Assembly: GCA_019163175.1 (NCBI GenBank)
Contig: JAFLKN010000022.1
Coordinates: 54,501-118,500, forward strand
Reading direction: 5' to 3'
From: Prolixibacteraceae bacterium
GTDB taxonomy: Bacteria > Bacteroidota > Bacteroidia > Bacteroidales > Prolixibacteraceae
Length of the DNA: 64,000 nt
The notes under the pieces are model-generated. The model was not told the origin of the DNA and searched no databases. It was given only the letters and a program-made list of their open reading frames with translations. The translations under genes were made by a program, and so were the position numbers. This document shows, piece after piece, positions 10,497 to 18,272 of the stretch. Position 1 is the stretch's first letter; every line of letters begins with the position of its first letter.

Positions 10497-10504
10497 TACC
10501 TTTG
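10497..10504 (+). promoter_or_regulatory. Promoter -7 box for the Fic gene
   Basis: TACCTTTG matches the Bacteroidota -7 consensus TAnnTTTG exactly. A TTG at 10471-10473 lies 23 bp upstream, slightly long for the -33 element. The box lies between the end of repeat copy 2 and the ATG at 10548, so this cassette would carry its own promoter. Confidence 0.5.
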
Positions 10505-10547
10505 GATTAAAGATTTTTAAGTTGCAGTTTAGGTAACATTCAAAACT

Positions 10548-11429
10548 ATGAGTAATACAAAAATATCCATACGTTTCTTTGACGACCGCGAAGTGCGAGC
10601 CGTTTGGGATGAAGAAAACTCCAAGTGGTGGTTTTCGGTGTTGGATATTGTAGCTTTGCTTACCGACCAAGACGACTACACGAAAACGCGCAACTACTGG
10701 AAATACCTTAAAGCCAAATTGAGAAAAGAAAAAAGCGAGTTGGTTAGTGCCACTACCCAACTGAAACTTTTAGCAAGTGACGGAAAACGATATTTAACGG
10801 ATATGTTGGATTACGCCGGCATTATTGCCTTAGGCAAAGAATTTCCCGGCAAAAAGGCAAACCGATTTATTGAATGGTTTACATACAGCGATGAAAGCAT
10901 AGACGGAAAAAGCAAAACAAAAGCCTATGCCTTGTTTGAAAGCACTTTTGTCAGCAGCATAGAAGTTGGCACAACCAAAGGTTTGCAACAAATACACGCT
11001 TATTTGTTTGGCGGATTGTATGATTTTGCGGGACAAATCAGACAAAAAAATATTTCAAAAGGTGGTTTCCAATTTGCTGTATCGCGCTTTTTAGGCGACA
11101 CATTAAAGCAAATAGAAGCAATGCCCGAAACTACATTTGACGAAATCGTAAACAAATATGTAGAAATGAACATTGCACACCCTTTTATGGAAGGCAATGG
11201 CAGAAGCGCCCGGATATGGCTGGATTTGATATTAAAAAAGCGCCTCAAAAAATGCGTTGATTGGAGTAAAATAAGCAAGCGGGATTACATGAACGCAATG
11301 ATGCTCAGTCCAACCCAAAGTAGTGTTCTAAAAACGCTTTTAGAAAAAGCACTTACCATCAAAATAAGCGATCGCGAAATGTTTATGAAAGGGATAGACT
11401 ACTCCTATTACTATGAAGAAAATGACTAA
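10548..11429 (+). CDS. BRO-N / Fic domain fusion protein, third cassette gene
   Basis: A 293-aa protein with two parts. Residues ~1-115 resemble the BRO-N/phage antirepressor-like domain ([21 protein letters not shown]). Residues ~125-290 are a Fic domain with the canonical motif [12 protein letters not shown] near residue 211, including the catalytic His and the anion-binding GNGR, plus the upstream [17 protein letters not shown] helix. Fic enzymes transfer AMP or other nucleotide-derived groups to protein hydroxyls. The segment VSSIEVG just before the Fic core may be a degenerate inhibitory-helix motif, since it lacks the standard [S/T]xxxE[G/N] form. No antitoxin gene is adjacent. BRO-N fused to Fic is known in putative virulence or toxin proteins. 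Confidence 0.88.
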   Translation: MSNTKISIRFFDDREVRAVWDEENSKWWFSVLDIVALLTDQDDYTKTRNYWKYLKAKLRKEKSELVSATTQLKLLASDGKRYLTDMLDYAGIIALGKEFPGKKANRFIEWFTYSDESIDGKSKTKAYALFESTFVSSIEVGTTKGLQQIHAYLFGGLYDFAGQIRQKNISKGGFQFAVSRFLGDTLKQIEAMPETTFDEIVNKYVEMNIAHPFMEGNGRSARIWLDLILKKRLKKCVDWSKISKRDYMNAMMLSPTQSSVLKTLLEKALTIKISDREMFMKGIDYSYYYEEND

Positions 11430-11460
11430 TCAAAAACGGCAAAATCGAAAACAACGAATC

Positions 11461-11589
11461 GCTAACATCAGCTAACTTCAAAGCTCGGCAGCAGTGGTTT
11501 TCTGTGGGCATCTTTCCGCTCAGGCTGTTTTTCGCCTTGACAGGAAATCGCCCACAATCCGACACAGCATATACCTAACTGCCTGCAGT
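11461..11589 (+). repeat. Cassette-type fold-back repeat, copy 3 (shorter)
   Basis: About 129 bp beginning CGCTAACATCAGCTAAC. It keeps CGGCAGCAGTGGTTTTC, GTGGGCATCTTTCCGCTC and TTGACAGGAA, and then lacks the ~20-bp block GAAGATCGGCAATAGCCAAA of the other copies. The right end (CATATACCTAACTGCC) is diverged, so the exact boundary is uncertain. It separates the Fic gene from the nucleoside-hydrolase-like gene. Confidence 0.7.
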
Positions 11590-11622
11590 AACACTAATAC
11601 ACTGAAATTAAAAAAAAGGACT

Positions 11623-12588
11623 ATGGAATTTAAAATAACTAATATGAATAATCTGCGAATTGAGCCCTTATTCAAGAAGTCTGTCCTAATGTGTTTGTTT
11701 TTATTAAGCCAGATAAATTATTCATTTTCTCAATTACCTCTTTGGCAAGGCAAGGGGCGAATAGTCATAAGTTCTGATGGAAATGAACATGATCATGATG
11801 ATTGGGCGGCAACACCTTTATCGTTGGCTATCATTGCAGCCAAGGGTTTGCAGAATAAGTTAACTGTTTACATTTATTCCGATCATATATGGGGAAGTAA
11901 TTATGAACATCCTGGAGTTGACGGTGTAAAGCCCTATGATCAAATGAAAGAGAGTGCAATTAATGGTGGCAGAATGTTTTGGTTTAAACAAACCAAATTT
12001 ATATGTGCGGTTGACAATCCCGAAATTGCGTATGAGGCTTTGCAAATGGAAATTGATAAATCGGATTCAGAAAATCCACTTTTCATCATTGCTGCTGGTC
12101 CTGTTCAGGTAATTGGTGAGTCAATTTCAAAAGCGAATAAAGACAAAAGGAAATTTGTTACTGTAATCTCTACCATAAATTGCTGGAATGATACGCATGC
12201 GGACAATCCTTATCCATGGGAAAATCATTCAGGATGGACAATGGCTGAAATTATTCAACATTTTTCAAATCCTGAAGGTGGCGATCTGAAAGTTATCTCC
12301 ATTCAAAATCAAAATCCTTGTCTAATGCGAAACTGGAAAGAATATGAATGGTTGATGACCGCTCCTGAACGCAATAATGAATACTACAGAAATGGTAGTT
12401 GGGCATGGCTGTTCAACAGGATTTGTATGAGCATAAAACCAGTATCAGGAGTTGAAAATTATTATGCTGTAGATCCATCTGACGCTGGCAAAGTTGTATA
12501 TCTATTTACAGGGATTGAGAATACTAGCCCTCAATTGTGTTACGAAATAATGCGAAAACCTCCTCTTAAAGCAAGTATGAATAAATAG
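11623..12588 (+). CDS. Secreted nucleoside-hydrolase-like protein, fourth cassette gene
   Basis: A 321-aa protein from the ATG at 11623, which follows an AAAGGA ribosome-binding-like sequence; the longer reading frame back to 11494 would run through repeat copy 3 and is rejected. A hydrophobic signal segment (SVLMCLFLLSQINYSFSQ) implies export. The motif SSDGNEHDHDDW resembles the DxDxxxDD Ca-binding start of inosine-uridine nucleoside hydrolases, and IIAAGPVQVIGESI matches their second alpha/beta block. Catalytic details beyond the Asp cluster cannot be confirmed by eye. It may act on nucleosides or glycosides in the periplasm. Confidence 0.65.
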   Translation: MEFKITNMNNLRIEPLFKKSVLMCLFLLSQINYSFSQLPLWQGKGRIVISSDGNEHDHDDWAATPLSLAIIAAKGLQNKLTVYIYSDHIWGSNYEHPGVDGVKPYDQMKESAINGGRMFWFKQTKFICAVDNPEIAYEALQMEIDKSDSENPLFIIAAGPVQVIGESISKANKDKRKFVTVISTINCWNDTHADNPYPWENHSGWTMAEIIQHFSNPEGGDLKVISIQNQNPCLMRNWKEYEWLMTAPERNNEYYRNGSWAWLFNRICMSIKPVSGVENYYAVDPSDAGKVVYLFTGIENTSPQLCYEIMRKPPLKASMNK

Positions 12589-12871
12589 GAGAGGCGTTCT
12601 GACTGCGCGCATAAATAAAAGTGTATTCTGGGTTGCCCGAAGAATAAAAACATGCAGCAAAAGTCTGTCACGCGCGAAAATTATGCAGTTCAACAATCCG
12701 CCCTAATTATAAACGCTATCAATTCACTAAAACCCACAGCCATTTGGATGGCTGCAATACCTATTCGCACCACCGATTCCTGAAATCGGCTTTAACCAAT
12801 CCGATAATGATCATGGCTGTCAGGGTTAAAATTGAATTAATAAATATTTACTAAATAAAAATATATATTTA
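12589..12871. other. Intergenic region after the cassette genes
   Basis: No ORF is convincing here. Two perfect hairpins are visible: CAGCCAT/ATGGCTG at 12737-12754 and CCGATT/AATCGG at 12773-12789. A further imperfect inverted pair (ACTGCGCGCATAA near 12600 and TTATGCAGT near 12680) could be a diverged end element of the last cassette, but it shares no sequence with the three repeat copies. Confidence 0.4.
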
Positions 12872-12902
12872 TTGATATTCGATAAATATTTATTTATATT
12901 TG
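12841..12902 (+). promoter_or_regulatory. Promoter with twin palindromic operator candidates for the DUF2975/XRE operon
   Basis: TTG at 12872-12874 and TATATTTG at 12895-12902 are separated by 20 bp, a very good Bacteroidota promoter. The palindrome TAAATATTTA occurs at 12841-12850 and again at 12883-12892, exactly 42 bp apart (four helical turns). The second copy lies between the -33 and -7 elements. The downstream operon encodes an XRE regulator, so autorepression is a natural inference. Confidence 0.55.
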
Positions 12903-12928
12903 CAGAATAAATTTTAACTTTAAACAAC

Positions 12929-13465
12929 ATGTCAAAAAGAAACAACTTTGTATTTATAGCCCTGCATATTGTTGCCTGGCTTATCTTCGTTGGCTTGTGC
13001 ATTGAAGCCGGAGCCTTAATAGTCAATTTTATTTTCAGTCTCTTCAAACCTGAAATTGTCCACAACCTATATCAAAAGTTGGACTTAAGTCAAATGTATA
13101 ATCTTAACAAATGGGTATTTTTCAGTATGTATAGTTTTATCCTGTTCATCTCTATTTTGAAGGCATGCCTATTCTATGTTGTCATTATGCTTTTACTCAA
13201 ACTTGATTTGACAAAACCATTCAGTAGCTATGTTGCCGGTCGGATCAAAACACTAAGCTACTACACCCTATCCATCGGGCTCATCAGTTACTTTGCCCGG
13301 GAAACCGCCAAAAGTATCCAGCATTATGGATTTGAAACCGATGTCCTAAACCAGTTTTGGGCCGACAGTCAGGCATGGATTTTAATGGCAGCTGTAATCT
13401 ATGTCATTGCGACTATTTTTTCAAGAGGAGTCGAACTCCAAAACGAAAACGATTTAACCGTTTAA
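12929..13465 (+). CDS. DUF2975 integral membrane protein
   Basis: A 178-aa protein with four predicted membrane segments (about residues 10-38, 60-88, 105-125 and 147-165). Layout and length match DUF2975, a family almost always followed by a small YozG-type XRE regulator, as here with a 3-bp gap. The molecular role of the family is unknown; the pairing suggests a membrane protein that signals to or is controlled by the regulator. Confidence 0.85.
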   Translation: MSKRNNFVFIALHIVAWLIFVGLCIEAGALIVNFIFSLFKPEIVHNLYQKLDLSQMYNLNKWVFFSMYSFILFISILKACLFYVVIMLLLKLDLTKPFSSYVAGRIKTLSYYTLSIGLISYFARETAKSIQHYGFETDVLNQFWADSQAWILMAAVIYVIATIFSRGVELQNENDLTV

Positions 13466-13468
13466 GCC

Positions 13469-13672
13469 ATGCCAATAATCGTAAATCTTGATGTGATGAT
13501 GGCTAAACGGAAAATGTCGTTGAATGAACTTTCCGAAAAAGTTGACCTGACGCTTTCCAATCTATCCATATTAAAAACCGGAAAGGCCAAGGCCATTCGG
13601 TTCAGTACGCTCGAAGCTATTTGCAAAGTTCTGGATTGCCAACCTGGCGATATATTGGAATTCACCAAATAA
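13469..13672 (+). CDS. Small XRE-family regulator, YozG type
   Basis: A 67-aa helix-turn-helix DNA-binding protein. The HTH core runs MSLNELSEKVDLTLSNLSIL, followed by the family tail FSTLEAICKVLDCQPGDILE. It starts 3 bp after the DUF2975 stop, so the two are surely co-translated. The likely target is its own promoter, where twin TAAATATTTA sites are present. Confidence 0.92.
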   Translation: MPIIVNLDVMMAKRKMSLNELSEKVDLTLSNLSILKTGKAKAIRFSTLEAICKVLDCQPGDILEFTK

Positions 13673-13777
13673 ATTTTGACTGAAACGCTGCACTTTTCAG
13701 AAGTATTCTGCCGGTTCCAAGCTGTCGGTTCTCAACATTTTAAGCTCCTGTCTGTTTTGAAATGAAAAGTAAATGCC

Positions 13778-14368
13778 ATGAAACAAATTCTTTTCATTTT
13801 AATCTTTTTCGGAATGACAAACATAACGAGCGCAGGGCAAACAGAAACTGCCACTTTTGGAGGAGGTTGCTTTTGGTGTACCGAAGCCATTTTTAAGAGC
13901 CTGAAAGGCGTTGATACCGTAGAGTCGGGTTATTCGGGTGGTAAGTTAAAGAACCCAACTTACAAGGAAGTTTGCACGGGTGAAACGGGTCATGCCGAAG
14001 TAATTCAGATTACCTTCGATCCGGCCGTGATCAGTTTTCGCGAATTGCTTGAAGTATTCTGGGAAACACACGATCCGACTACCCTAAATCAGCAGGGAGC
14101 CGACCGCGGAACACAATACCGTTCCGTAGTTTTTTATCACTCGTTGCAGCAAAAAGAGGAGGCCGAAAAATACAAGACTGAACTCAACAAGGAAAACGTA
14201 TTTGGCAAACCGGTGGTAACCGAGATTTCGGCTTTCGACAAGTTTTATAAAGCCGAAAACTACCATCAGGATTACTTTGCGAACAATTCTACGCAAGGCT
14301 ATTGCCAGTTCGTAATTGTTCCCAAATTGCAGAAGTTCCGAAAGATTTTTAAGGATAAACTTAAATAA
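13778..14368 (+). CDS. msrA: Exported peptide-methionine (S)-S-oxide reductase
   Basis: A 196-aa MsrA that reduces methionine-S-sulfoxide in oxidised proteins. The catalytic GCFWC motif is present (Cys31, with Cys34), followed by the family blocks YSGG, GHAEVIQITFDP, FWETHDPTTLNQQGADRGTQYRS and YHQDYF. An N-terminal signal peptide (about residues 1-20) points to the periplasm, so it is an envelope repair enzyme. The late Cys in GYCQF could resolve the sulfenic acid. A YciI-like secreted protein follows after 7 bp. Confidence 0.97.
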   Translation: MKQILFILIFFGMTNITSAGQTETATFGGGCFWCTEAIFKSLKGVDTVESGYSGGKLKNPTYKEVCTGETGHAEVIQITFDPAVISFRELLEVFWETHDPTTLNQQGADRGTQYRSVVFYHSLQQKEEAEKYKTELNKENVFGKPVVTEISAFDKFYKAENYHQDYFANNSTQGYCQFVIVPKLQKFRKIFKDKLK

Positions 14369-14375
14369 CCAGACT

Positions 14376-14780
14376 ATGATTTACCGCATTTTATTTGTTT
14401 GTCTGCTGTTGGTTTCATTCAGCACTGAAGTGTTTTCGCAGCGAGAGTTCAAGATGACAGAAGGCGATACAACTTATGTGATGAAACGGTATGTTTTTAT
14501 GTTGCTGAACGAGGGCCCAAAACGCGACCACGATTCGGTTACGGTAGCCAAAATTCAGGAAGGACACATGAAACACCTCAACGAAATGGCTAAAACCGGT
14601 AAGTTGGCCATTGCCGGTCCTTTCGAAAATGGTGGCAAACACCGCGGAATCCTGATTTTTGATGTCGATTCCATTTCGCAGGCTATCCGCATGGAATCTA
14701 CCGATCCGGCAGTTGTGTCGGGCCGTCTCGAAATGCAGGCCATCTATTGGTGGGCCGCCAAAGGAAGTAAATTGCCGTAA
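14376..14780 (+). CDS. Secreted YciI-like domain protein
   Basis: A 134-aa protein from the ATG at 14376, chosen because it gives a clean signal peptide (ILFVCLLLVSFSTEVFS). The body has the ferredoxin-like YciI fold pattern: HMKHLNEMAKTGKLAIAGPF, GGKHRGILIFDV and a C-terminal AIYWWAA strand. It starts 7 bp after msrA, so the two are probably co-transcribed. The role of exported YciI-like proteins is unknown. Confidence 0.8.
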   Translation: MIYRILFVCLLLVSFSTEVFSQREFKMTEGDTTYVMKRYVFMLLNEGPKRDHDSVTVAKIQEGHMKHLNEMAKTGKLAIAGPFENGGKHRGILIFDVDSISQAIRMESTDPAVVSGRLEMQAIYWWAAKGSKLP

Positions 14781-14798
14781 TAGTTTCCGATCAGCCAA

Positions 14799-14827
14799 TT
14801 GCAATTTGGATTGAAGTTGTATCTTCG
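14799..14827 (+). promoter_or_regulatory. Promoter candidate for the GH2 mannosidase
   Basis: TTG at 14799-14801 and TATCTTCG at 14820-14827 are spaced 18 bp apart and match the TTG / TAnnTTTG pattern with one mismatch in the -7 box. The start codon follows at 14857. Confidence 0.4.
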
Positions 14828-14856
14828 TGTTGCTCAAAAACTAACCAATTCGCAAC

Positions 14857-17124
14857 ATGAAACCAAGCCTTGTCTTTATTGCATTGCTTCTTGCAATTAC
14901 CGCCTTTTCAGGCAGCACACAAAAACAAACCTTCCTGAAATGGGAGCTGGGTTATTCCAAATCAGCATCAGAAACTCCTTCAAAATGGATTCCGGCTACT
15001 GTTCCCGGAGCCGTTCAGCTTGATATTGCCAAAGCCGATAAGTACGAACCGTTTTATTATGCCGAACACTGGAAGGACTATCTTTGGATGGAGGACCAGT
15101 TTTATACCTACCGAACCAAATTTGATGCACCTGAAAAAGCAACAGGAGAGTCTGTTTTCTTCGTTTCGAAAGGAATCGATTATGAATTTAAGGTTTTCCT
15201 GAACGGGGCGGAAATCTGGCATCAGGAGGGCATGTTTACACCGGTTAACCTGAATTTGTCGGACAAACTGAAGCCAACAAATGAATTGAAGGTTCTGGTT
15301 TATCCGGTTCCGAAGAAGCACCCTTTACCTGCCGACCGATCGCAAGCCGCGAATGTGGCCAAACCGGCTGTGAGCTACGGCTGGGACTGGCATCCGCGCC
15401 TGGTTCCGCTCGGAATCTGGGACGAAACGTACCTCGAAATCCGGCAGGCCAGCCATGTCGATGATTTTCACATGAACTACGCACTGAACAAAGATTTTTC
15501 TGAAGCTGAAATTGATCTTCAGATTTCAGGGCAAAATCTGAAAACACAAGCTTTCCGGTGGACACTTCAGGACAAGGAAGGCAAAGAAGTGCTCCGCTCA
15601 GATGGAAAAACGCAGCTTACATTAACCAAACCCAAACTTTGGTGGACGCATGACCATGGCGAACCGTATTTATACACGTCCACGCTGCAACTTTTAAATG
15701 ATCAGGGGCAAGCATTTCAGACACTTGTTTCAAAAATAGGTTTCCGCCGGGTGAAATTGGTGATGAACGAAGGCGCATGGGGCGATCCCGAGGGTTTTCC
15801 AAAAAGTCGCAGTGTTCCGCCGGCTCAACTGGAAATTAACGGGCGAAAAATTTTCTGCAAAGGAACCAACTGGGTTAATCCTGAAATTTTCCCCGGAATA
15901 ATGAACCGCGAACGCTACAACCAATTGCTCAGTCTGGCCGTGGAAGCCAATTTTAACATTCTGCGGGTGTGGGGTGGGGGAATTGTGAACAAAGAATCGT
16001 TCTTCGAATTGTGCGACGAAAAAGGAATTCTGGTTTGGCAGGAATTTCCACTGGCCTGCAACAATTATCCCGATGATGCACATTACTTGTCCATACTGAA
16101 ACAGGAATCAGCGTCCATCATTAACCGGGTGAAAAAACATCCGTCGCTGGCATTTTGGTCAGGCGGAAACGAACTTTTTAACTCGTGGAGTGGCATGACA
16201 GATCAATCCTTGCCCCTGCGCTTGCTCAATCGCCAATGTCTCGAGCTCGATCCGAACAGTCCGTTTATTCCAACTTCTCCATTGATGGGAATGGCGCATG
16301 GAAACTACGTGTTCCGAGATTTGCAGACCAAAGAAGAAGTATTCAGCAGCATGGCCCGCGCCCGATATACCGCTTATACCGAATTTGGAATGCCTGCACC
16401 TGCCTCGGTCGAAGTGCTGAAAACCATTATCCCGAAAGAAGAATTGTGGCCACCTAAACCCGGAACTTCATGGGAAAGTCACCATGCCTACAAAGCCTGG
16501 GTTGGCAATACTTGGTTGTGTCAGGATATTATTGAAGATTATTTTGGTGTTTCCAATTCGCTCGAAGAACTGGTTGCCAACGGACAACTGATGCAGGGCG
16601 AAGGTTACAAATGTATTTACGAAGAAGCGCGCCGACAGAAACCATACTGTGCTATGGCCATAAACTGGTGCTACGACGAGCCCTGGCCAACGGCGGCAAA
16701 TAACAGCCTACTTAGCTATCCGGCCATTCCGAAACCCGGATTTTATGCGGTAAAAAATGCTTGTCGCCCGGTTTTGGCCAGCGCCAAATTCTCGAAATTT
16801 AAATGGACTGAAGGAGAAACATTCTTTGCTGACATCTGGATGTTGAGCGATTTGCCTAAAGATGTTTCTGCTGGAAAAGTGACGATAAAAATCCGGACCG
16901 GAACTTCAGAAATGACGCTTCTTAATTGGGAATTCAACGCCATGAAAGCCAACACAAACCAAAGCGGTCCAACTGTCAGGTGCAAACTGCCAGCATGGAA
17001 AACCGACCGTTTTAAAGTGATTCTGGAAGTGGAAGGACATCCTGAATACAAGTCGGAATATACCCTGGCTTATCAACCCCGCTCGGTTGAACGGGTGCGA
17101 ACAACCCCGGTGATGAATCAATAG
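14857..17124 (+). CDS. Beta-mannosidase-like glycoside hydrolase, family 2
   Basis: A 755-aa exported enzyme with a signal peptide at residues 1-20. The N-terminal jelly-roll begins WIPATVPGAVQLDI; an immunoglobulin-like domain and the TIM barrel follow. The barrel carries FCKGTNWVNPEIFP, ILRVWGGGIVNKESFFELCDEKGILVWQEFP and the acid/base Glu in SGGNELFN (about residue 440). TEFGMPAPAS (Glu about residue 509) is the probable nucleophile. The length is at the short end for beta-mannosidases, with a reduced C-terminal region. It probably trims beta-mannosides in the periplasm. A strong terminator hairpin follows. Confidence 0.9.
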   Translation: MKPSLVFIALLLAITAFSGSTQKQTFLKWELGYSKSASETPSKWIPATVPGAVQLDIAKADKYEPFYYAEHWKDYLWMEDQFYTYRTKFDAPEKATGESVFFVSKGIDYEFKVFLNGAEIWHQEGMFTPVNLNLSDKLKPTNELKVLVYPVPKKHPLPADRSQAANVAKPAVSYGWDWHPRLVPLGIWDETYLEIRQASHVDDFHMNYALNKDFSEAEIDLQISGQNLKTQAFRWTLQDKEGKEVLRSDGKTQLTLTKPKLWWTHDHGEPYLYTSTLQLLNDQGQAFQTLVSKIGFRRVKLVMNEGAWGDPEGFPKSRSVPPAQLEINGRKIFCKGTNWVNPEIFPGIMNRERYNQLLSLAVEANFNILRVWGGGIVNKESFFELCDEKGILVWQEFPLACNNYPDDAHYLSILKQESASIINRVKKHPSLAFWSGGNELFNSWSGMTDQSLPLRLLNRQCLELDPNSPFIPTSPLMGMAHGNYVFRDLQTKEEVFSSMARARYTAYTEFGMPAPASVEVLKTIIPKEELWPPKPGTSWESHHAYKAWVGNTWLCQDIIEDYFGVSNSLEELVANGQLMQGEGYKCIYEEARRQKPYCAMAINWCYDEPWPTAANNSLLSYPAIPKPGFYAVKNACRPVLASAKFSKFKWTEGETFFADIWMLSDLPKDVSAGKVTIKIRTGTSEMTLLNWEFNAMKANTNQSGPTVRCKLPAWKTDRFKVILEVEGHPEYKSEYTLAYQPRSVERVRTTPVMNQ

Positions 17125-17135
17125 ATGAATTGCTC

Positions 17136-17176
17136 ATAAAATGATCCGATGAACTTCAATCATCGGATCATTTTAT
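17136..17176 (+). terminator. Terminator hairpin after the GH2 gene
   Basis: A perfect 17-bp stem (17136-17152 with 17160-17176) around the 7-nt loop ACTTCAA, ending in a TTTTA-rich arm. It starts 12 bp after the GH2 stop codon. The symmetry would also let it act on the other strand. Confidence 0.8.
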
Positions 17177-17213
17177 TTGTAAACGGATTTATCGGGTTAT
17201 TGGCAATCAATAG

Positions 17214-17333
17214 CCGTAGCCTTCAGGCTACGGTAGAAATGGGTATAAAACAAGGGCTTTAGCCCTAATTGACAAATGTTTATGGCTAAAGCCAACGATA
17301 AATATCAATTTGTCCAACGGCATAAATGCCGTT
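17214..17333. repeat. REP-like cluster of four short palindromes
   Basis: Four hairpins in 120 bp: CCGTAGCC/GGCTACGG (17214-17233), GGGCT/AGCCC (17254-17265), TGGCT/AGCCA (17283-17294) and AACGGCAT/ATGCCGTT (17316-17333), each with a 2- to 4-nt loop. The dense spacing of mini-palindromes is typical of extragenic repeats mobilised by REP-associated tyrosine transposases, none of which is in the window. Confidence 0.6.
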
Positions 17334-17376
17334 GCTAATGAAAGAATACCAATAACCATTAGTTCCGAAAAAGAAA

Positions 17377-17384
17377 TATATTTG
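17377..17384 (+). promoter_or_regulatory. Promoter -7 box for the L,D-transpeptidase gene
   Basis: TATATTTG is an exact TAnnTTTG match, 34 bp ahead of the TTG start codon at 17418. It also supports that late start, since an in-frame stop at 17388-17390 blocks anything further upstream. No clear -33 TTG was found. Confidence 0.45.
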
Positions 17385-17417
17385 GTCTGAGAAATTACTT
17401 TAAACATCTATCGAACT

Positions 17418-18146
17418 TTGAGAATAATCTTCTGCATCCTGATAGTCAATTTTTGTCTGTTTACTGCGTCTGCAGGCAAGAAAGGACAAGCTTCTCCGGA
17501 GTCAAAAGCGCTTCGGATGGTGAAGAAAAATGCCGCTTTACTCGACGGTACCAGCCAATTGCTGGTCGTTTTTAATGAAGCGTCCGGGCAAGATTTGGCT
17601 GTATTGGTGCCTATGGAGAAAAGGAATGGAAAATGGCAGGCGATTGCGCCACCTATGCAGGCTGGTATCGGACGAAAAGGATTTGCTGCACCCGACGCCA
17701 AACGCGAAGGTGATAACCATTCACCAACGGGTTGCTTCGAACTGGGGCAATTGTTTTGCTACGCTAAAAATGTGGATACACGAGTACCTTTTATTCAAAC
17801 TACCCCGGAAGACAAATGGATAGACGACCCCAGTTCGTCCGACTACAACCAGTACATTCGCGGAACTACCCAGGCAAAATCTTACGAAAGACTGCTGCTG
17901 AAAGGAAACGATTACCGCTATTGTATGGTAATTGAGTACAATACGTATCCGGTTGTGAAAGGAAATGGAAGTGCCATCTTTTTACATTTAAGCGAGTTCG
18001 ACACCATCAATTCTTCATCTGGCTGCGTGGTACTGCTTCAGAAGGACATGGAAAAGTTGCTGAAATGGATGAATCCGGAATCAAATCCTTCCATATTGAT
18101 GGGAACCGAAAAGGTACTGATGGCCGGCTTGAAGAAGCTGAAATAA
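17418..18146 (+). CDS. L,D-transpeptidase (YkuD-fold) family protein
   Basis: A 242-aa exported protein with a TTG start immediately followed by a signal peptide (IIFCILIVNFCLFTASAG); no ATG is available in frame upstream. The catalytic domain shows GDNHSPTGCFELG, then FLHLSEF and SSSGCVVL, giving the His-x12-Cys spacing of L,D-transpeptidases with Cys as nucleophile. It probably forms 3-3 cross-links or attaches molecules to peptidoglycan. There is no peptidoglycan-binding domain, so it is the compact YafK-like form. Confidence 0.85.
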   Translation: MRIIFCILIVNFCLFTASAGKKGQASPESKALRMVKKNAALLDGTSQLLVVFNEASGQDLAVLVPMEKRNGKWQAIAPPMQAGIGRKGFAAPDAKREGDNHSPTGCFELGQLFCYAKNVDTRVPFIQTTPEDKWIDDPSSSDYNQYIRGTTQAKSYERLLLKGNDYRYCMVIEYNTYPVVKGNGSAIFLHLSEFDTINSSSGCVVLLQKDMEKLLKWMNPESNPSILMGTEKVLMAGLKKLK

Positions 18147-18206
18147 TCGGGTTTTGTTGGTTCAAAACATTTAGCAGATTCAATAATAATTATTCATTAA
18201 AATACT

Positions 18207-18214
18207 TATTTTTG
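18207..18214 (+). promoter_or_regulatory. Promoter -7 box upstream of potA
   Basis: TATTTTTG fits TAnnTTTG and lies 59 bp ahead of the potA start. A -33 TTG at the expected spacing is not apparent. Confidence 0.35.
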
Positions 18215-18272
18215 ACTTTGACTTTAGCAAAATGTAACCCATTAATCAACTAAACGATCATTTTATCAATTC

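Noticed and set aside
11494..11622. Upstream extension of the nucleoside-hydrolase-like gene
   Set aside because: These 43 codons run through repeat copy 3; the ATG at 11623 has an AAAGGA upstream and gives a proper signal peptide.
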